Counted from the first letter of the stretch, positions 34,402 through 42,627 are shown. The stretch: 51,727 bases of DNA from Microvirga sp. (GCF_014699075.1 NZ_JACXAB010000027.1:1-51727), one strand, 5' to 3'. The notes: generated by a model not told the origin, from the letters alone. Made by a program: numbers and translations.

Positions 34402-35253
34402 ATGACCAACAGATCACGAACTACCGCATTGCTTCTGGCGGCGCCGATGGGGCTGACGATCTTCGCCTTCATCTTACCGATGGTCGAAGTAATCCGCTGG
34501 AGCTTCTTCGACGGCCAGGGCTTCACGAGCGAGCACATCGCGACTGCTCTGACCGACGAGCTTTTCGTCCAGGTGCTCCTGCAGACGATCGTTCTATCCG
34601 CACAGGTGGCCGCGCTCTGCGTCATTATCGGATATCCGGTCGCCTATTACCTGTCGATGATGAGCGGTCCTCTCCAGCGTCTGTGCGTTCTCCTGATCAC
34701 GTTTCCTCTCTGGGTCAGCGTTCTTGTCAGGACCTATGCCTGGATCGTTGTGCTCGGCCGCGAGGGGTTGCTGAATCTCATGCTCATCGAGTTGGGAATC
34801 GTAGGAGAGCCCCTGAAGCTCATCTTTACCCGTGGCGCCGTGCTGGTGGCCTCGATCCAGGTACTGCTACCGCTCGCGGTCCTCATCATGTACGGCGCCA
34901 TGAGCCAGATCAATCGCACCCTCATCAGGGCTGCGCGTGTTCTCGGCGCGCCGCCTTCCGCCGCCTTCCGGGTGATCTTCCTGCCCCTGAGCATGAACGG
35001 CGTCATCTCCTCGGCGGTGCTGATCTTCATCCTGTCTCTCGGCTTCTACGTGACGCCGGCCCTGGTTGGCGGTCCGAGGGATATCATGATCTCGAACGTC
35101 ATAGCCACGCAGATCAACCAAACCCTCGATTGGGGGCTTGGCGCTGCGCTGGGCATCGTGCTTCTTGCCGCGGGATTGATGGTAGCCGGATTGACATACA
35201 TGGTCCTCGGCAGGTTCGCCGCCACGGCCAATGACGGGGGTATCCGCTCATGA
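34402..35253 (+). CDS. ABC transporter permease, PotB type
   Basis: A 283-residue membrane permease with about six helices, starting LLLAAPMGLTIFAFILPMVEVI. The coupling loop is INRTLIRAARVLGAPPSAAFRVIFLPLSMNG. Its stop overlaps the next start (ATGA at 35250). It is part of the second polyamine-type importer and pairs with the permease that follows. Confidence 0.92.
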   Translation: MTNRSRTTALLLAAPMGLTIFAFILPMVEVIRWSFFDGQGFTSEHIATALTDELFVQVLLQTIVLSAQVAALCVIIGYPVAYYLSMMSGPLQRLCVLLITFPLWVSVLVRTYAWIVVLGREGLLNLMLIELGIVGEPLKLIFTRGAVLVASIQVLLPLAVLIMYGAMSQINRTLIRAARVLGAPPSAAFRVIFLPLSMNGVISSAVLIFILSLGFYVTPALVGGPRDIMISNVIATQINQTLDWGLGAALGIVLLAAGLMVAGLTYMVLGRFAATANDGGIRS

Positions 35254-36068
35254 AAGGTACGTTATGGGATTCCCTCGGCCGCTCGTTACTGCCTTTGTAC
35301 TTCGTATTTGTCGTCGCCTATCTGGTCATTCCCCTGCTGATTGTCGTACCATTGTCATTCAGCGATACGACGTATCTCGTCTTTCCTCCGAGAGGCTTCT
35401 CCTGGCGCTGGTACTCTGAGATTTTCCTGAATCCGGGGTGGCTGAAAGCCTTTCAGACGAGCCTGCTGCTCGGCGTTATTACAGCGGTCGGCGCAACGGG
35501 ACTCGGGACACTGGCGGCCATGGCGATTGTCCGCTTCCATCGAAAGACAAGTTTCACTATCGGCGCAGCGTTTCTCGTGCCTCAGATCGTGCCTGCGGTG
35601 ATTACTGCCTTGGGAGCGTTCCTGCTTCTCAATGCACTCGGTCTTTTGGGAACGTTCACAGGCCTTGTCATCATGCATGTAATGATGGCGCTACCGCTCG
35701 TCGTCGTGACGATGACGGCTGCGCTGCGCCAGCTCGGAGAGGGATTGAGCCTCGCGGCCCGAGTGCTCGGTGCAACGCCACTTAAGGCCTTTATTCATGT
35801 CACTTTCCCTGCGGTTGCTCCTTCACTCGCGATCAGCGCGATCTTCGCGTTCTTTATATCGTTCGATGAGCTTATCATCACCCTGTTTATCAGTGGAAGC
35901 CACGTGACCATGCCAGTTCGCATCTGGGCCGACGTCAAACAGGAGCTCACTCCGGTAGTGCCGGCGGCTGCCACATTGCTGACGTTGCTCGTCGCTGTAT
36001 TGGTAGTTCCAATCGAACTGTATCGGCAGAGAGCGAGTATTAAGGATAGAGTTAAATTGCAGATGTGA
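35250..36068 (+). CDS. ABC transporter permease, PotC type
   Basis: A 272-residue permease. LVIPLLIVVPLSF then LVFPPRGFSWRWYSEIF marks the PotC-type N-terminus, and the coupling loop is LSLAARVLGATPLKAFIHVTFPAVAPS. It ends the second importer and the catabolic region. After it, the sequence turns A+T-rich before hemA. Codon use near its end is visibly less G+C-rich than in hemA. Confidence 0.92.
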   Translation: MKGTLWDSLGRSLLPLYFVFVVAYLVIPLLIVVPLSFSDTTYLVFPPRGFSWRWYSEIFLNPGWLKAFQTSLLLGVITAVGATGLGTLAAMAIVRFHRKTSFTIGAAFLVPQIVPAVITALGAFLLLNALGLLGTFTGLVIMHVMMALPLVVVTMTAALRQLGEGLSLAARVLGATPLKAFIHVTFPAVAPSLAISAIFAFFISFDELIITLFISGSHVTMPVRIWADVKQELTPVVPAAATLLTLLVAVLVVPIELYRQRASIKDRVKLQM

Positions 36069-36197
36069 TGCCTCTAACAAGAATGAGCGGAGGTTAATCC
36101 TTCGTGAGCCTAAGGAATCTAGCTATTAGCTTTTGGATTTTAATGCCACGATGATTCATGTTCGCTTGGAGGACTAGCAGCCGATTTAGGAGGCCGA

Positions 36198-36251
36198 CTG
36201 CTTATCGCAAGCAGTTCCAGCCTCGGGCCAAAAGGTTGCGGCTCCCCGAGG
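36198..36251 (+). promoter_or_regulatory. Two hairpins in the hemA leader
   Basis: Two inverted repeats lie between the permease and hemA. One is CTGCTT-N5-AAGCAG (36198-36214). The other is CCTCGGG-N17-CCCGAGG (36221-36251). An AGGAG ribosome site (36274-36278) follows. They could form a structured 5' leader or end transcription from the importer operon. No known riboswitch class is recognised. Confidence 0.35.
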
Positions 36252-36284
36252 ATCACATCACCGCACGATCTTTAGGAGACAGAG

Positions 36285-37553
36285 ATGGACCGATTGGAAA
36301 GGAGCTTGACGGGATCACTGCCAGATTACGAAGGCTGTTTCCGCGCGGCGCTCCACCAGCTTCGTTCCGAGCACCTCTACCGCGTCTTTGCCGATATCGA
36401 GCGGCTAGCCGGGCGTTACCCCCAGGCGATCTGGCACTCCCCGGACGGTCCGCGCCCCATCACGGTCTGGTGCTCCAACGATTATCTCGGCATGGGCCAG
36501 AACCGGGACGTGACCCGCGCCATGGTGGAAACGGCCTGGCGCCTCGGCACCGGGGCCGGCGGCACGCGCAACATCTCGGGCAACAGCCACCCCATCGTCG
36601 AGCTGGAAGCGGAGCTTGCCGACCTGCACGGCAAGGAGGCGGCCCTGGTCTTCACCTCGGGCTATGTGTCGAACCAGACCGGCATCGCGACGCTCGCCCG
36701 GCTGATCCCGAACTGCCTGATCCTGTCGGACGCGCTCAACCACAATTCCATGATCGAGGGCGTGCGCCAGTCCGGCTGCGACAAGGCGGTGTTCCGCCAC
36801 AACGATCTCGATCACCTGGAGGAGCTGCTCCAGGCGGCCGGCGATCGGCCCAAGCTGATCGTGTTCGAGAGCGTCTATTCCATGGACGGCGACATCTCTC
36901 CGATCCATGCCATCTGCGATCTGGCCGAGCGCTACGGTGCCATGACCTATATCGACGAGGTTCACGCCGTGGGCATGTACGGCCCCCGCGGTGGCGGCAT
37001 TGCCGAGCGCGAGGGCGCCATGCACCGGATCGACGTGATCGAGGGCACGATGGCCAAGGCCTTCGGCGTCATGGGCGGGTATCTCACCGGCACCAAGGCC
37101 GTGATGGACGCCATCCGCAGCTTTGCCCCGGGCTTCATCTTCAGCACCGCCCTGCCTCCGGCCGTGGCCGCGGCTGCCATGGCGTCGATCCGGCATCTCA
37201 AGTCCTCCTCCACCGAGCGCCAGCAGCAGCAGCGCCAGGCCGCCCGCACCAAGGCGATCTTAAGCAGCGCCGGCCTGCCCGTCCTCGATACGCCGACGCA
37301 TATCGTTCCGGTGATGGTCGGCGATGCGGAAGCCTGCAAGGCAGCCTCCGACCGGCTGCTGGAGAAGCACGGCATCTACATCCAGCCGATCAACTATCCC
37401 ACCGTGCCCCGCGGCACGGAGCGGCTGCGCATCACCCCCGGGCCCTCCCACACCAACGCCCATATCGACGCCCTGGCTGCCGCCCTGGTCGAGGTCTGGA
37501 CCGCGCTCAGGCTCCCCCTGGAGCCAAAAGTCCAGGCGGCTGCTGGATTCTGA
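36285..37553 (+). CDS. hemA: 5-aminolevulinate synthase
   Basis: A 422-residue pyridoxal-phosphate enzyme that joins glycine and succinyl-CoA to 5-aminolevulinate, the first step of heme and corrinoid synthesis in alphaproteobacteria. It shows VWCSNDYLGMGQ, GTGAGGTRNISG, SDALNHNSMI, the cofactor aspartate Asp224 and His227 in DEVHAVG, and the Schiff-base Lys258 in AKAFGVMGGY. Length is slightly above the usual 400-410. It stands alone with no heme neighbours, is G+C-richer at third positions than the transporter genes on its left, and ends 18 bp before an IS6-like end sequence. It may be a second, moved copy. Confidence 0.95.
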   Translation: MDRLERSLTGSLPDYEGCFRAALHQLRSEHLYRVFADIERLAGRYPQAIWHSPDGPRPITVWCSNDYLGMGQNRDVTRAMVETAWRLGTGAGGTRNISGNSHPIVELEAELADLHGKEAALVFTSGYVSNQTGIATLARLIPNCLILSDALNHNSMIEGVRQSGCDKAVFRHNDLDHLEELLQAAGDRPKLIVFESVYSMDGDISPIHAICDLAERYGAMTYIDEVHAVGMYGPRGGGIAEREGAMHRIDVIEGTMAKAFGVMGGYLTGTKAVMDAIRSFAPGFIFSTALPPAVAAAAMASIRHLKSSSTERQQQQRQAARTKAILSSAGLPVLDTPTHIVPVMVGDAEACKAASDRLLEKHGIYIQPINYPTVPRGTERLRITPGPSHTNAHIDALAAALVEVWTALRLPLEPKVQAAAGF

Positions 37554-37570
37554 CCGCCAACAGCAATTCC

Positions 37571-37588
37571 GGTTCTATCGCAAACCCG
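37571..37588 (+). repeat. Extra copy of the IS6-type terminal repeat
   Basis: GGTTCTATCGCAAACCCG matches the left end of the adjacent IS6 element (GGTTCTGTCGCAAATCCG at 37649-37666) in 16 of 18 bases, in the same orientation, 78 bp away. It looks like the leftover end of an earlier or related element. Confidence 0.6.
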
Positions 37589-37648
37589 ACGTAGGCGCGA
37601 GAAACAGTGAGTCTGTCTTGCTGCGCTCATGCTGTGAGCAGGCGAAAC

Positions 37649-38473
37649 GGTTCTGTCGCAAATCCGAGTGAGGGTAAGAAAGAAGCAGATACTTTGAACC
37701 GCGCTCAGGCGGCCAGGATCTCAAACTGCTCTGCGAGCGAGGGATGCAGATTGCAGGCATACTTCGCCTGCTGTTTGCGCATCATGTGGATCATCTCGAT
37801 GCCTCCCAGAATCGTACGCGCGCTGTCAATGGTCTGAAACCCGAGCATCGGCCGCACGCGCCTCTTGATGGCACGATGATCCTGTTCGATCCGGTTATTC
37901 AAGTAAGCACTTTGCCGGATGCGAATGGGCTTCAGGTCACGCCGTGTTCTATCCTGAAGGCGATCGGCAGTATCGCAGGAGAGGATCGCTTCACGATTGG
38001 TCTGGCTGCCGTCGATCACAACCCGCTCAGGCCGGCCATGGCGCTTGAGTGCCTTGCGCAGAAACCTCTTGGCAGCAATGAGGTCTCGTCGTTCGCTGAA
38101 CCAGAACTCGACCGTGTCGCCATTGCTGTCGATGGCGCGGTAAAGATACATCCATCGACCCCGGACCTTGATGTAAGTTTCATCCAGGTGCCATTTCCGG
38201 CTGACGCTTCTTTTGCGAACATCGAAGCGCTTGAGCAGTTCGGGCGAGTAGCGAATAACCCACCTGTGGACGGTCGCATGGTCGACGGAGATGCCGCGCT
38301 CGGCCATCATCTCCTCCAGGTTCCGCAGGCTCAGATTGTAAGCCAAATACCAGCGAACGCAGAGCAGGATCACCGATCGATCAAAATGCCTGCCCTTGAA
38401 CACCGCGTCCTCCACTACTGTGACCAAGGTCTCAGTAGCTGAAACTCTGAAACAAAAAGTTTGCGACGGATCC
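37649..38473 (-). mobile_element. IS6-family insertion sequence
   Basis: The element is about 825 bp long and bounded by imperfect inverted repeats GGTTCTGTCGCAAA (left, 37649) and GGATCCGTCGCAAA (right, read inward from 38473), which agree at 12 of 14 positions. It contains one transposase gene on the minus strand. The flanking 8 bp (GGCGAAAC and CGGATTTC) do not match, so no target duplication is visible, which suggests later rearrangement or co-integrate resolution. Confidence 0.85.
37705..38403 (-). CDS. IS6-family transposase
   Basis: A DDE transposase of about 233 residues. Homology to IS26/IS6100 transposases starts with FKGRHFDRSVILLCVRWYL. The catalytic triad is visible as Asp in WHLDETYIKV, Asp in VVIDGSQTN and Glu in NRIEQDHRAIKRR. 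The open frame runs upstream to 38562, which lies outside the element; inside, a GTG at 38403 (or 38415) fits the usual start directly before FKGRHF. Length matches the family, so the gene looks intact. Confidence 0.88.
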   Translation of the reverse strand: MFKGRHFDRSVILLCVRWYLAYNLSLRNLEEMMAERGISVDHATVHRWVIRYSPELLKRFDVRKRSVSRKWHLDETYIKVRGRWMYLYRAIDSNGDTVEFWFSERRDLIAAKRFLRKALKRHGRPERVVIDGSQTNREAILSCDTADRLQDRTRRDLKPIRIRQSAYLNNRIEQDHRAIKRRVRPMLGFQTIDSARTILGGIEMIHMMRKQQAKYACNLHPSLAEQFEILAA

Positions 38474-38498
38474 CGGATTTCTTCGTCTGACCGAGGTC

Positions 38499-40059
38499 GT
38501 GTGGAAACGTGATTTTGAGCGACGTGCGCTGACGGTTGTTTGGGCGTGATCCGCGGCGGCAAGAGGGCTCAGGCTGCCAGAGCCTTCAGCACAGGCCCGA
38601 CACCCAGGATGTTGATCATCCGCTTCAGATTGTAGGCCAGCACGTGCAGGCTCATCTCGGTTCTGACCTTCTCCAGGCTCTTCATCAGGAAGTGCGTGCT
38701 GCCCATCCAGGCCTTGATGGTCCCGAACGGATGCTCCACCGTCTGCCGGCGAATGAGCATGGCCTCGGGCATCCGCTCGAGCCGATCCTGCATCCGGTCG
38801 AGCACGTCCTCATGCTCCCAGCGCTTCACCCGCTTGTGGTTGTCCGGCGTGCAGCGGGACTTGAGGGCACAGGTCGAACACGCGGTCAGGTTGCGGTAGT
38901 GGTCAATATTGTCCCTGCGATCTGAACGCACCTTGCCCTTCGTCAAGTGCTGGCCCGCCGGGCAGGTGTAGCGGTCATGCTCGGCGTCGTAGATGAAGTC
39001 CTGTCCCGTGAAGAGGCCTCGTTTGCTGTTGCCGGAGGTCTGGGTCTTGGGAACGTAAGGCAGAACACCACTGCCCTCACAGGCCAGCACCTCGTCACCG
39101 TTGTAGTAGCCGCGATCCGCCAGCACAGTGAGTTCATCACAGGTCATGACATCCCGGGCTTGCTGCCCCATCGCCAGCAGTTGGGTGCGGTCGTTGCCGA
39201 CATTGGTCACCTCGTGCGCCACGATGAGGTGATGCTCGGCCTCCACCGCCATCTGCACGTTGTAACCCACGACCCCGGTGCCTTTGCCGCTGGTGGCCAT
39301 TGATCGGGCATCCGGATCGGTGAGGGAGATCTGCTGGTCGGGTGCGGCCTCGACCTGCTGCTCCATCTCCTTGAGAGCTTGCATCTGCCGGCGCAGGCCC
39401 GCGATCTTCTGCTTGAGGCGGGTTGTCCTGGCCTCGGTCTCCGCGCCACCCTGCCGGTCGGCGTGATCCAGCGCGGCCAGGTAGCGGGCGATGCCGGCCT
39501 CGACCTGCTCGATGCGCTTGGCCACCTTGGCCACGGTGAAGTTCTTGTCGCGGTTCTTGACGGCCTTGAACTTGGAGCCATCAAGGGCAACGACTGCGCG
39601 GGTGAACAGGTTGAGCTTGCGGCACAGCATGATGAACTGCGCACACGCTGCGCGGATGGCTGGTCCATTGTCGCGGCGAAAGTCGGCAATGGTCTTGAAG
39701 TCCGGCATCAGCCGGCCGGTCAGCCAGATCAGTTCGAGATTGCGCTGGGTCTCGCGTTCCAGGCGGCGGCTGGACGGGACGCGGTTGAGGTAGCCGTAGA
39801 TGTAGATCTTGAGCAGGGTGGCGGGATGGTACGACGGCCGGCCTGTTGCCTCCGGGACCACGCCGGCAAAGCCGAGAGCTGCCAGGTCCAGTTCGTCCAC
39901 GAAGGCCTCGACGATGCGCACGGGATTGTCGGGCGCCACATAGTCGTCCAGGCACTCAGGAAGCAGGGTGGCCTGCCGGCGGTCTTCCCCTTCAACGAAA
40001 CGCTTCATCCCGCCCTCCGCTGATCAACATCAGCTTAGCAGATTAACGCGTTTCCACAC
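38499..40059 (-). mobile_element. IS1182-family insertion sequence
   Basis: A 1561-bp element bounded by an exact 11-bp inverted repeat, GTGTGGAAACG (38499-38509) and its complement (40049-40059). It contains one full-length transposase gene on the minus strand. It lies only 25 bp from the right end of the IS6 element. No target duplication is evident at these borders. Confidence 0.8.
38569..40008 (-). CDS. IS1182-family transposase
   Basis: A 479-residue transposase. The N-terminus MKRFVEGEDRRQATLLPECLDDYV is the typical start. Catalytic residues are likely Asp in VALDGSKFKA, Asp in VLADRGYYNG and Glu in TVEHPFGTIK. A cysteine cluster (CPAGQ ... CSTCALKSRCTP), usual in the family, precedes the last motif. 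The gene fills the element, reads without interruption and is probably active. Confidence 0.92.
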   Translation of the reverse strand: MKRFVEGEDRRQATLLPECLDDYVAPDNPVRIVEAFVDELDLAALGFAGVVPEATGRPSYHPATLLKIYIYGYLNRVPSSRRLERETQRNLELIWLTGRLMPDFKTIADFRRDNGPAIRAACAQFIMLCRKLNLFTRAVVALDGSKFKAVKNRDKNFTVAKVAKRIEQVEAGIARYLAALDHADRQGGAETEARTTRLKQKIAGLRRQMQALKEMEQQVEAAPDQQISLTDPDARSMATSGKGTGVVGYNVQMAVEAEHHLIVAHEVTNVGNDRTQLLAMGQQARDVMTCDELTVLADRGYYNGDEVLACEGSGVLPYVPKTQTSGNSKRGLFTGQDFIYDAEHDRYTCPAGQHLTKGKVRSDRRDNIDHYRNLTACSTCALKSRCTPDNHKRVKRWEHEDVLDRMQDRLERMPEAMLIRRQTVEHPFGTIKAWMGSTHFLMKSLEKVRTEMSLHVLAYNLKRMINILGVGPVLKALAA

Positions 40060-40325
40060 AGGCTGGACCCGGAGCTGACTTTGGCCGATCCCATCTCAAT
40101 TGGCTGGCGCACAGAACACTCCACGCAGCGGAGTTGGAGCAAGCGGCTTCTAAAGTGTTCTTCAGTATTCGAGCTCACTCTGGGGTGGGGCAGAGCAGCC
40201 CTATAGACTGGCTCGTTACTGATTCACTGCGCCAACCGTCGACGGAAGATTCCGAATACGGTTTAATGATACCCTATCCGGTTCCATCAATGCGCTGACC
40301 GGAAATCGCAGTCATCTGGGATGGA

Positions 40326-40733
40326 TCATTTCGCGGACGGAACTGGGCAGCTCAAATCACCTTCCTTGCACTTCAGATAATTCTCAAAGTCTTTGACGCG
40401 GGATTGAGTCATCCCGTCCATGCACATCGAGACGAGCATTGGGGTGAGAGTTCCTCCGGCGGACGCAGAAGTCTGAAAACTGCACTCCGCGTCGCGAAAC
40501 TTGACCCAGACCTGTTGGGCTTGAACGAGAAGCTTCTTGGTATCGGCATCGTCCTTCAGGCGCGCCTCGATCTGCCGGTAAAGCTCGTTGAGCTTCTTGT
40601 CAGATTGTTTGAAAGCCGCATCGGCGCAAGCATTCATGGTCACCTGATCCACGGCATTGGCGCACTTGTCCGCAGCCAAGGCGAGAGCTGGCATGGCTAA
40701 TATCGTGGCAACAGTCAGCATCGCAGTTTTCAT
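40326..40733 (-). CDS. LprI-family (DUF1311) secreted protein
   Basis: A 135-residue exported protein. A signal peptide of about 20 residues (MKTAMLTVATILAMPALALA) is followed by the LprI pattern: paired cysteines, QVTMNACADAAFKQSDKKLNELYRQI, and VKFRDAECSF. Mycobacterial LprI inhibits lysozyme; for most members the role is not known. The gene stands alone right of the IS1182 element. Confidence 0.82.
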   Translation of the reverse strand: MKTAMLTVATILAMPALALAADKCANAVDQVTMNACADAAFKQSDKKLNELYRQIEARLKDDADTKKLLVQAQQVWVKFRDAECSFQTSASAGGTLTPMLVSMCMDGMTQSRVKDFENYLKCKEGDLSCPVPSAK

Positions 40734-40811
40734 CGGCTGTCCCCATGAAGTGGTCCGGGATCTATCTGCTAGATTGCACCCCAGTCGGTTCCGTAAAGGC
40801 CATGCTGCGAA

Positions 40812-41078
40812 TTATGCGATCCTACCCATCAGGGTTTTCTGAACCCAGGCTCCGGCCTCCTCGGGCGTTTTGAACACGGGTGGAGCGATACGGACATCGC
40901 AATGGCCGAAACCCGCCTCCAGGTGCCACAGCCCCTTGTGCTCAGGGCCATGGTACTCGCCGTCGAGGCGGACGATCACGGCAGGTAGCTGGCCGTCTGC
41001 GAGGACAAGGCTGCCGTCGCTGTCGTAGCCGTCAATAAGAAGTACGCGCATGGTCTGGAACGAGATGTCGAGGGCCAT
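40812..41078 (-). CDS. Hypothetical protein
   Basis: An 88-residue protein I do not recognise. From the ATG at 41078 it reads MALDISFQTMRVLLIDGYD..., and an inner ATG at 41051 would give MRVLLIDGYDSDGSLVLADG. It has two aromatic-rich strands (VIVRLDGEYHGPEHKGLWHLEAGFG) and ends with a helix TPEEAGAWVQKTL. No signal peptide or membrane segment is seen. It partly overlaps the yidB remnant on the other strand. Confidence 0.45.
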   Translation of the reverse strand: MALDISFQTMRVLLIDGYDSDGSLVLADGQLPAVIVRLDGEYHGPEHKGLWHLEAGFGHCDVRIAPPVFKTPEEAGAWVQKTLMGRIA

Positions 41079-41501
41079 GGCGGGAGCAGGTTCGAGCGCC
41101 CCGGGCACTCCGGACCGAGGTGACCAGCAGGGTGGCCTGGGCGGTTTCCTCAGCAACCTGGGCAGTGGCGGTGCTCCGGGTCAGGATGATCAGCAGGCGG
41201 GCCTTGGGGGCTTCTCGGAAGCCTTGGCGGCGGCGGGCTCGGCGAACTGATGGAGAGCTTCAGGCAGCAAGGCCAAGACGATGTGGCGCAGTCCTGGGTG
41301 GGCACGGGACCGAACAAGCCCATCGCCCCCGATCAACTCGAGCAGGCTATCGGTCCCGAGGTGCTCGCGACCTTGACCCAGCAGACCGGGCTATCGCGCG
41401 AGGAACTCCTGTCGCGGCTCACGACCACCCTGCCCGAAGTCGTAGACAAGTCCACTCCGGACGGGCGCCTTCCCGACACGACGGACGTGCCGCGTACCTG
41501 A
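41050..41501 (+). pseudogene. YidB (DUF937) family gene with a -1 frameshift and odd N-terminus
   Basis: Two frames together give a YidB-like protein. The first (41050-41250) ends after GGLGGFLSNLGSGG ... QQAGLGG. The family sequence goes on in the -1 frame as LLGSLGGGGLGELMESFRQ and continues to the stop at 41499-41501 with QSWVGTGPNKPIAPDQLEQAIG. Adding one C near 41211 (GGGGGCTTC to GGGGGCCTTC) restores a single frame. The usual MGLLDxxL-type start is not seen, so the N-terminus may also be lost. The function of YidB proteins is not known. Confidence 0.6.
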
Positions 41502-41520
41502 CACAACCTGGAGAAACCGC

Positions 41521-41861
41521 ATGCGCCTGCCGTCCGTGCTGTTGATGTGCGTTGCGGTGTCCGTATGCGTCTCGTCAGGCAAGCAGCAGGCCACGCCCAT
41601 GCCGCCCGCGAACCTGGGGTCGAAGCAAGCGACGCCGTCAGCGTCCACGGCGCCGGCATCCGCACCCACGTACACGAGACGCGTGACCTACAGCGACGGC
41701 AGGTACATCCTGCCCGACGGCTCGAACGTGGCTGCCGACCGGGTGGCGGGTTTAAGCTGGCAAACGGGGTGGTCGTGCCGCCTGACGGTACGGGCGGGAT
41801 CATCCTCCCCAACGGGGCACGGTGCGCCTCCGACGGCAACCGCGGCTATCTCTGTCCCTGA
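41521..41861 (+). pseudogene. Secreted/lipoprotein-like gene split by a -1 shift at GGGTTTA
   Basis: The first frame starts at 41521 with a hydrophobic leader (LPSVLLMCVAVSVCVSSG), a Pro/Ala/Ser-rich linker, then TYSDGRYILPDGSNVAADRVAG. The matching continuation KLANGVVVPPDGTGGIILPNG ... GNRGYLCP lies in the -1 frame and stops at 41861. The switch point contains the heptamer G-GGT-TTA (41748-41754) in exact slippery phase. Either a base was lost, or the shift is programmed. Family not recognised; the DG..LPDG / PDG..ILPNG units look like short repeats. Confidence 0.5.
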
Positions 41862-42056
41862 CCGATCCTTGCGGCTCGGCAATCCGAAGAACCGCCTTCC
41901 GGCGGTCCGCTCGACGCTAAAGATCGATCCGGATGGGGAGCTTCATCTGCTGTCTTGGAAGTTGCGACCGTCTGGCGGGTCATGAACGGTCGGCGGGCAC
42001 CTCCCTCCTTGCAATCCCGGCGATGGATTATGCATTGCAGGACATGGAGCCACCCC

Positions 42057-42191
42057 ATGAACAAGATCCTCACCGAAAGCTTGGCCGCCATGGCCCCAAT
42101 GGAATGGCCTTCCGGCACCGACGAGATCGAACAGCGTGACGCGACTGATCTCTTCTGGCCCTCGTTGGCCCGTCTTGTGGTCTGGTTCTGA
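42057..42191 (+). CDS. Possible small hypothetical protein
   Basis: A 44-residue frame starting MNKILTESLAAMAPMEWPSG. No family is recognised. A plausible GGAGCC lies nine bases upstream. Its support is weak: only length, start context and orientation with its neighbours. Confidence 0.25.
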   Translation: MNKILTESLAAMAPMEWPSGTDEIEQRDATDLFWPSLARLVVWF

Positions 42192-42627
42192 GACCTGCTT
42201 AAACGGCTCTACAGGAGCCCGGCGCCGGGCAATGGCCTCGACGTGCTCTCGTGTTCGCGCCTTTTGGGCTTGCGCAGGCAGCGGCAGACCGTCAACGCGG
42301 CCTGGCACCTGATCTTCATTCTGAGGCATCTGGTTTGCCTCCTTCTCACACGTCGAGCCTACGGACCTTTCCGCGAGAGATTGCTCGCTAAGTCACAACA
42401 GCGATCCAGACTTCTACTCCAAGAGGAACTAGGGTTCAGGAGCTAACGCGTCCTGATCGCGCTAAACGTCCAGTTACCCGATCTGCGTGCTCGCCGCTCT
42501 GATCTGAATTAAGCGTGGCCGCAGTTTTATGCGTCAGTCGAGACTCCACCGCTCCAAATTCTAATCTGGATCATAGACGCGCTCCCAATACCGCAGGACG
42601 GTTGTGGCATGACCCCGGGGAGGCCTC
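42192..42627. other. Intergenic region, no gene seen
   Basis: This 436-bp stretch between the small frame and the DUF6894 pair holds no convincing coding sequence on either strand. A frame at 42243-42446 lacks any recognisable feature. No hairpin with a T run was found. Confidence 0.4.

Noticed and set aside
24962..36068. Polyamine uptake and degradation region
   Set aside because: Both importers are PotABCD-like, but no polyamine-degrading enzymes (aminotransferase, gamma-glutamyl ligase) are present; the neighbours act on acyl-CoAs.
36158..37594. A 478-codon frame overlapping hemA in another frame
   Set aside because: It is rich in Arg/Pro/Gly, typical of an off-frame reading of high-G+C DNA. 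hemA explains the region fully.
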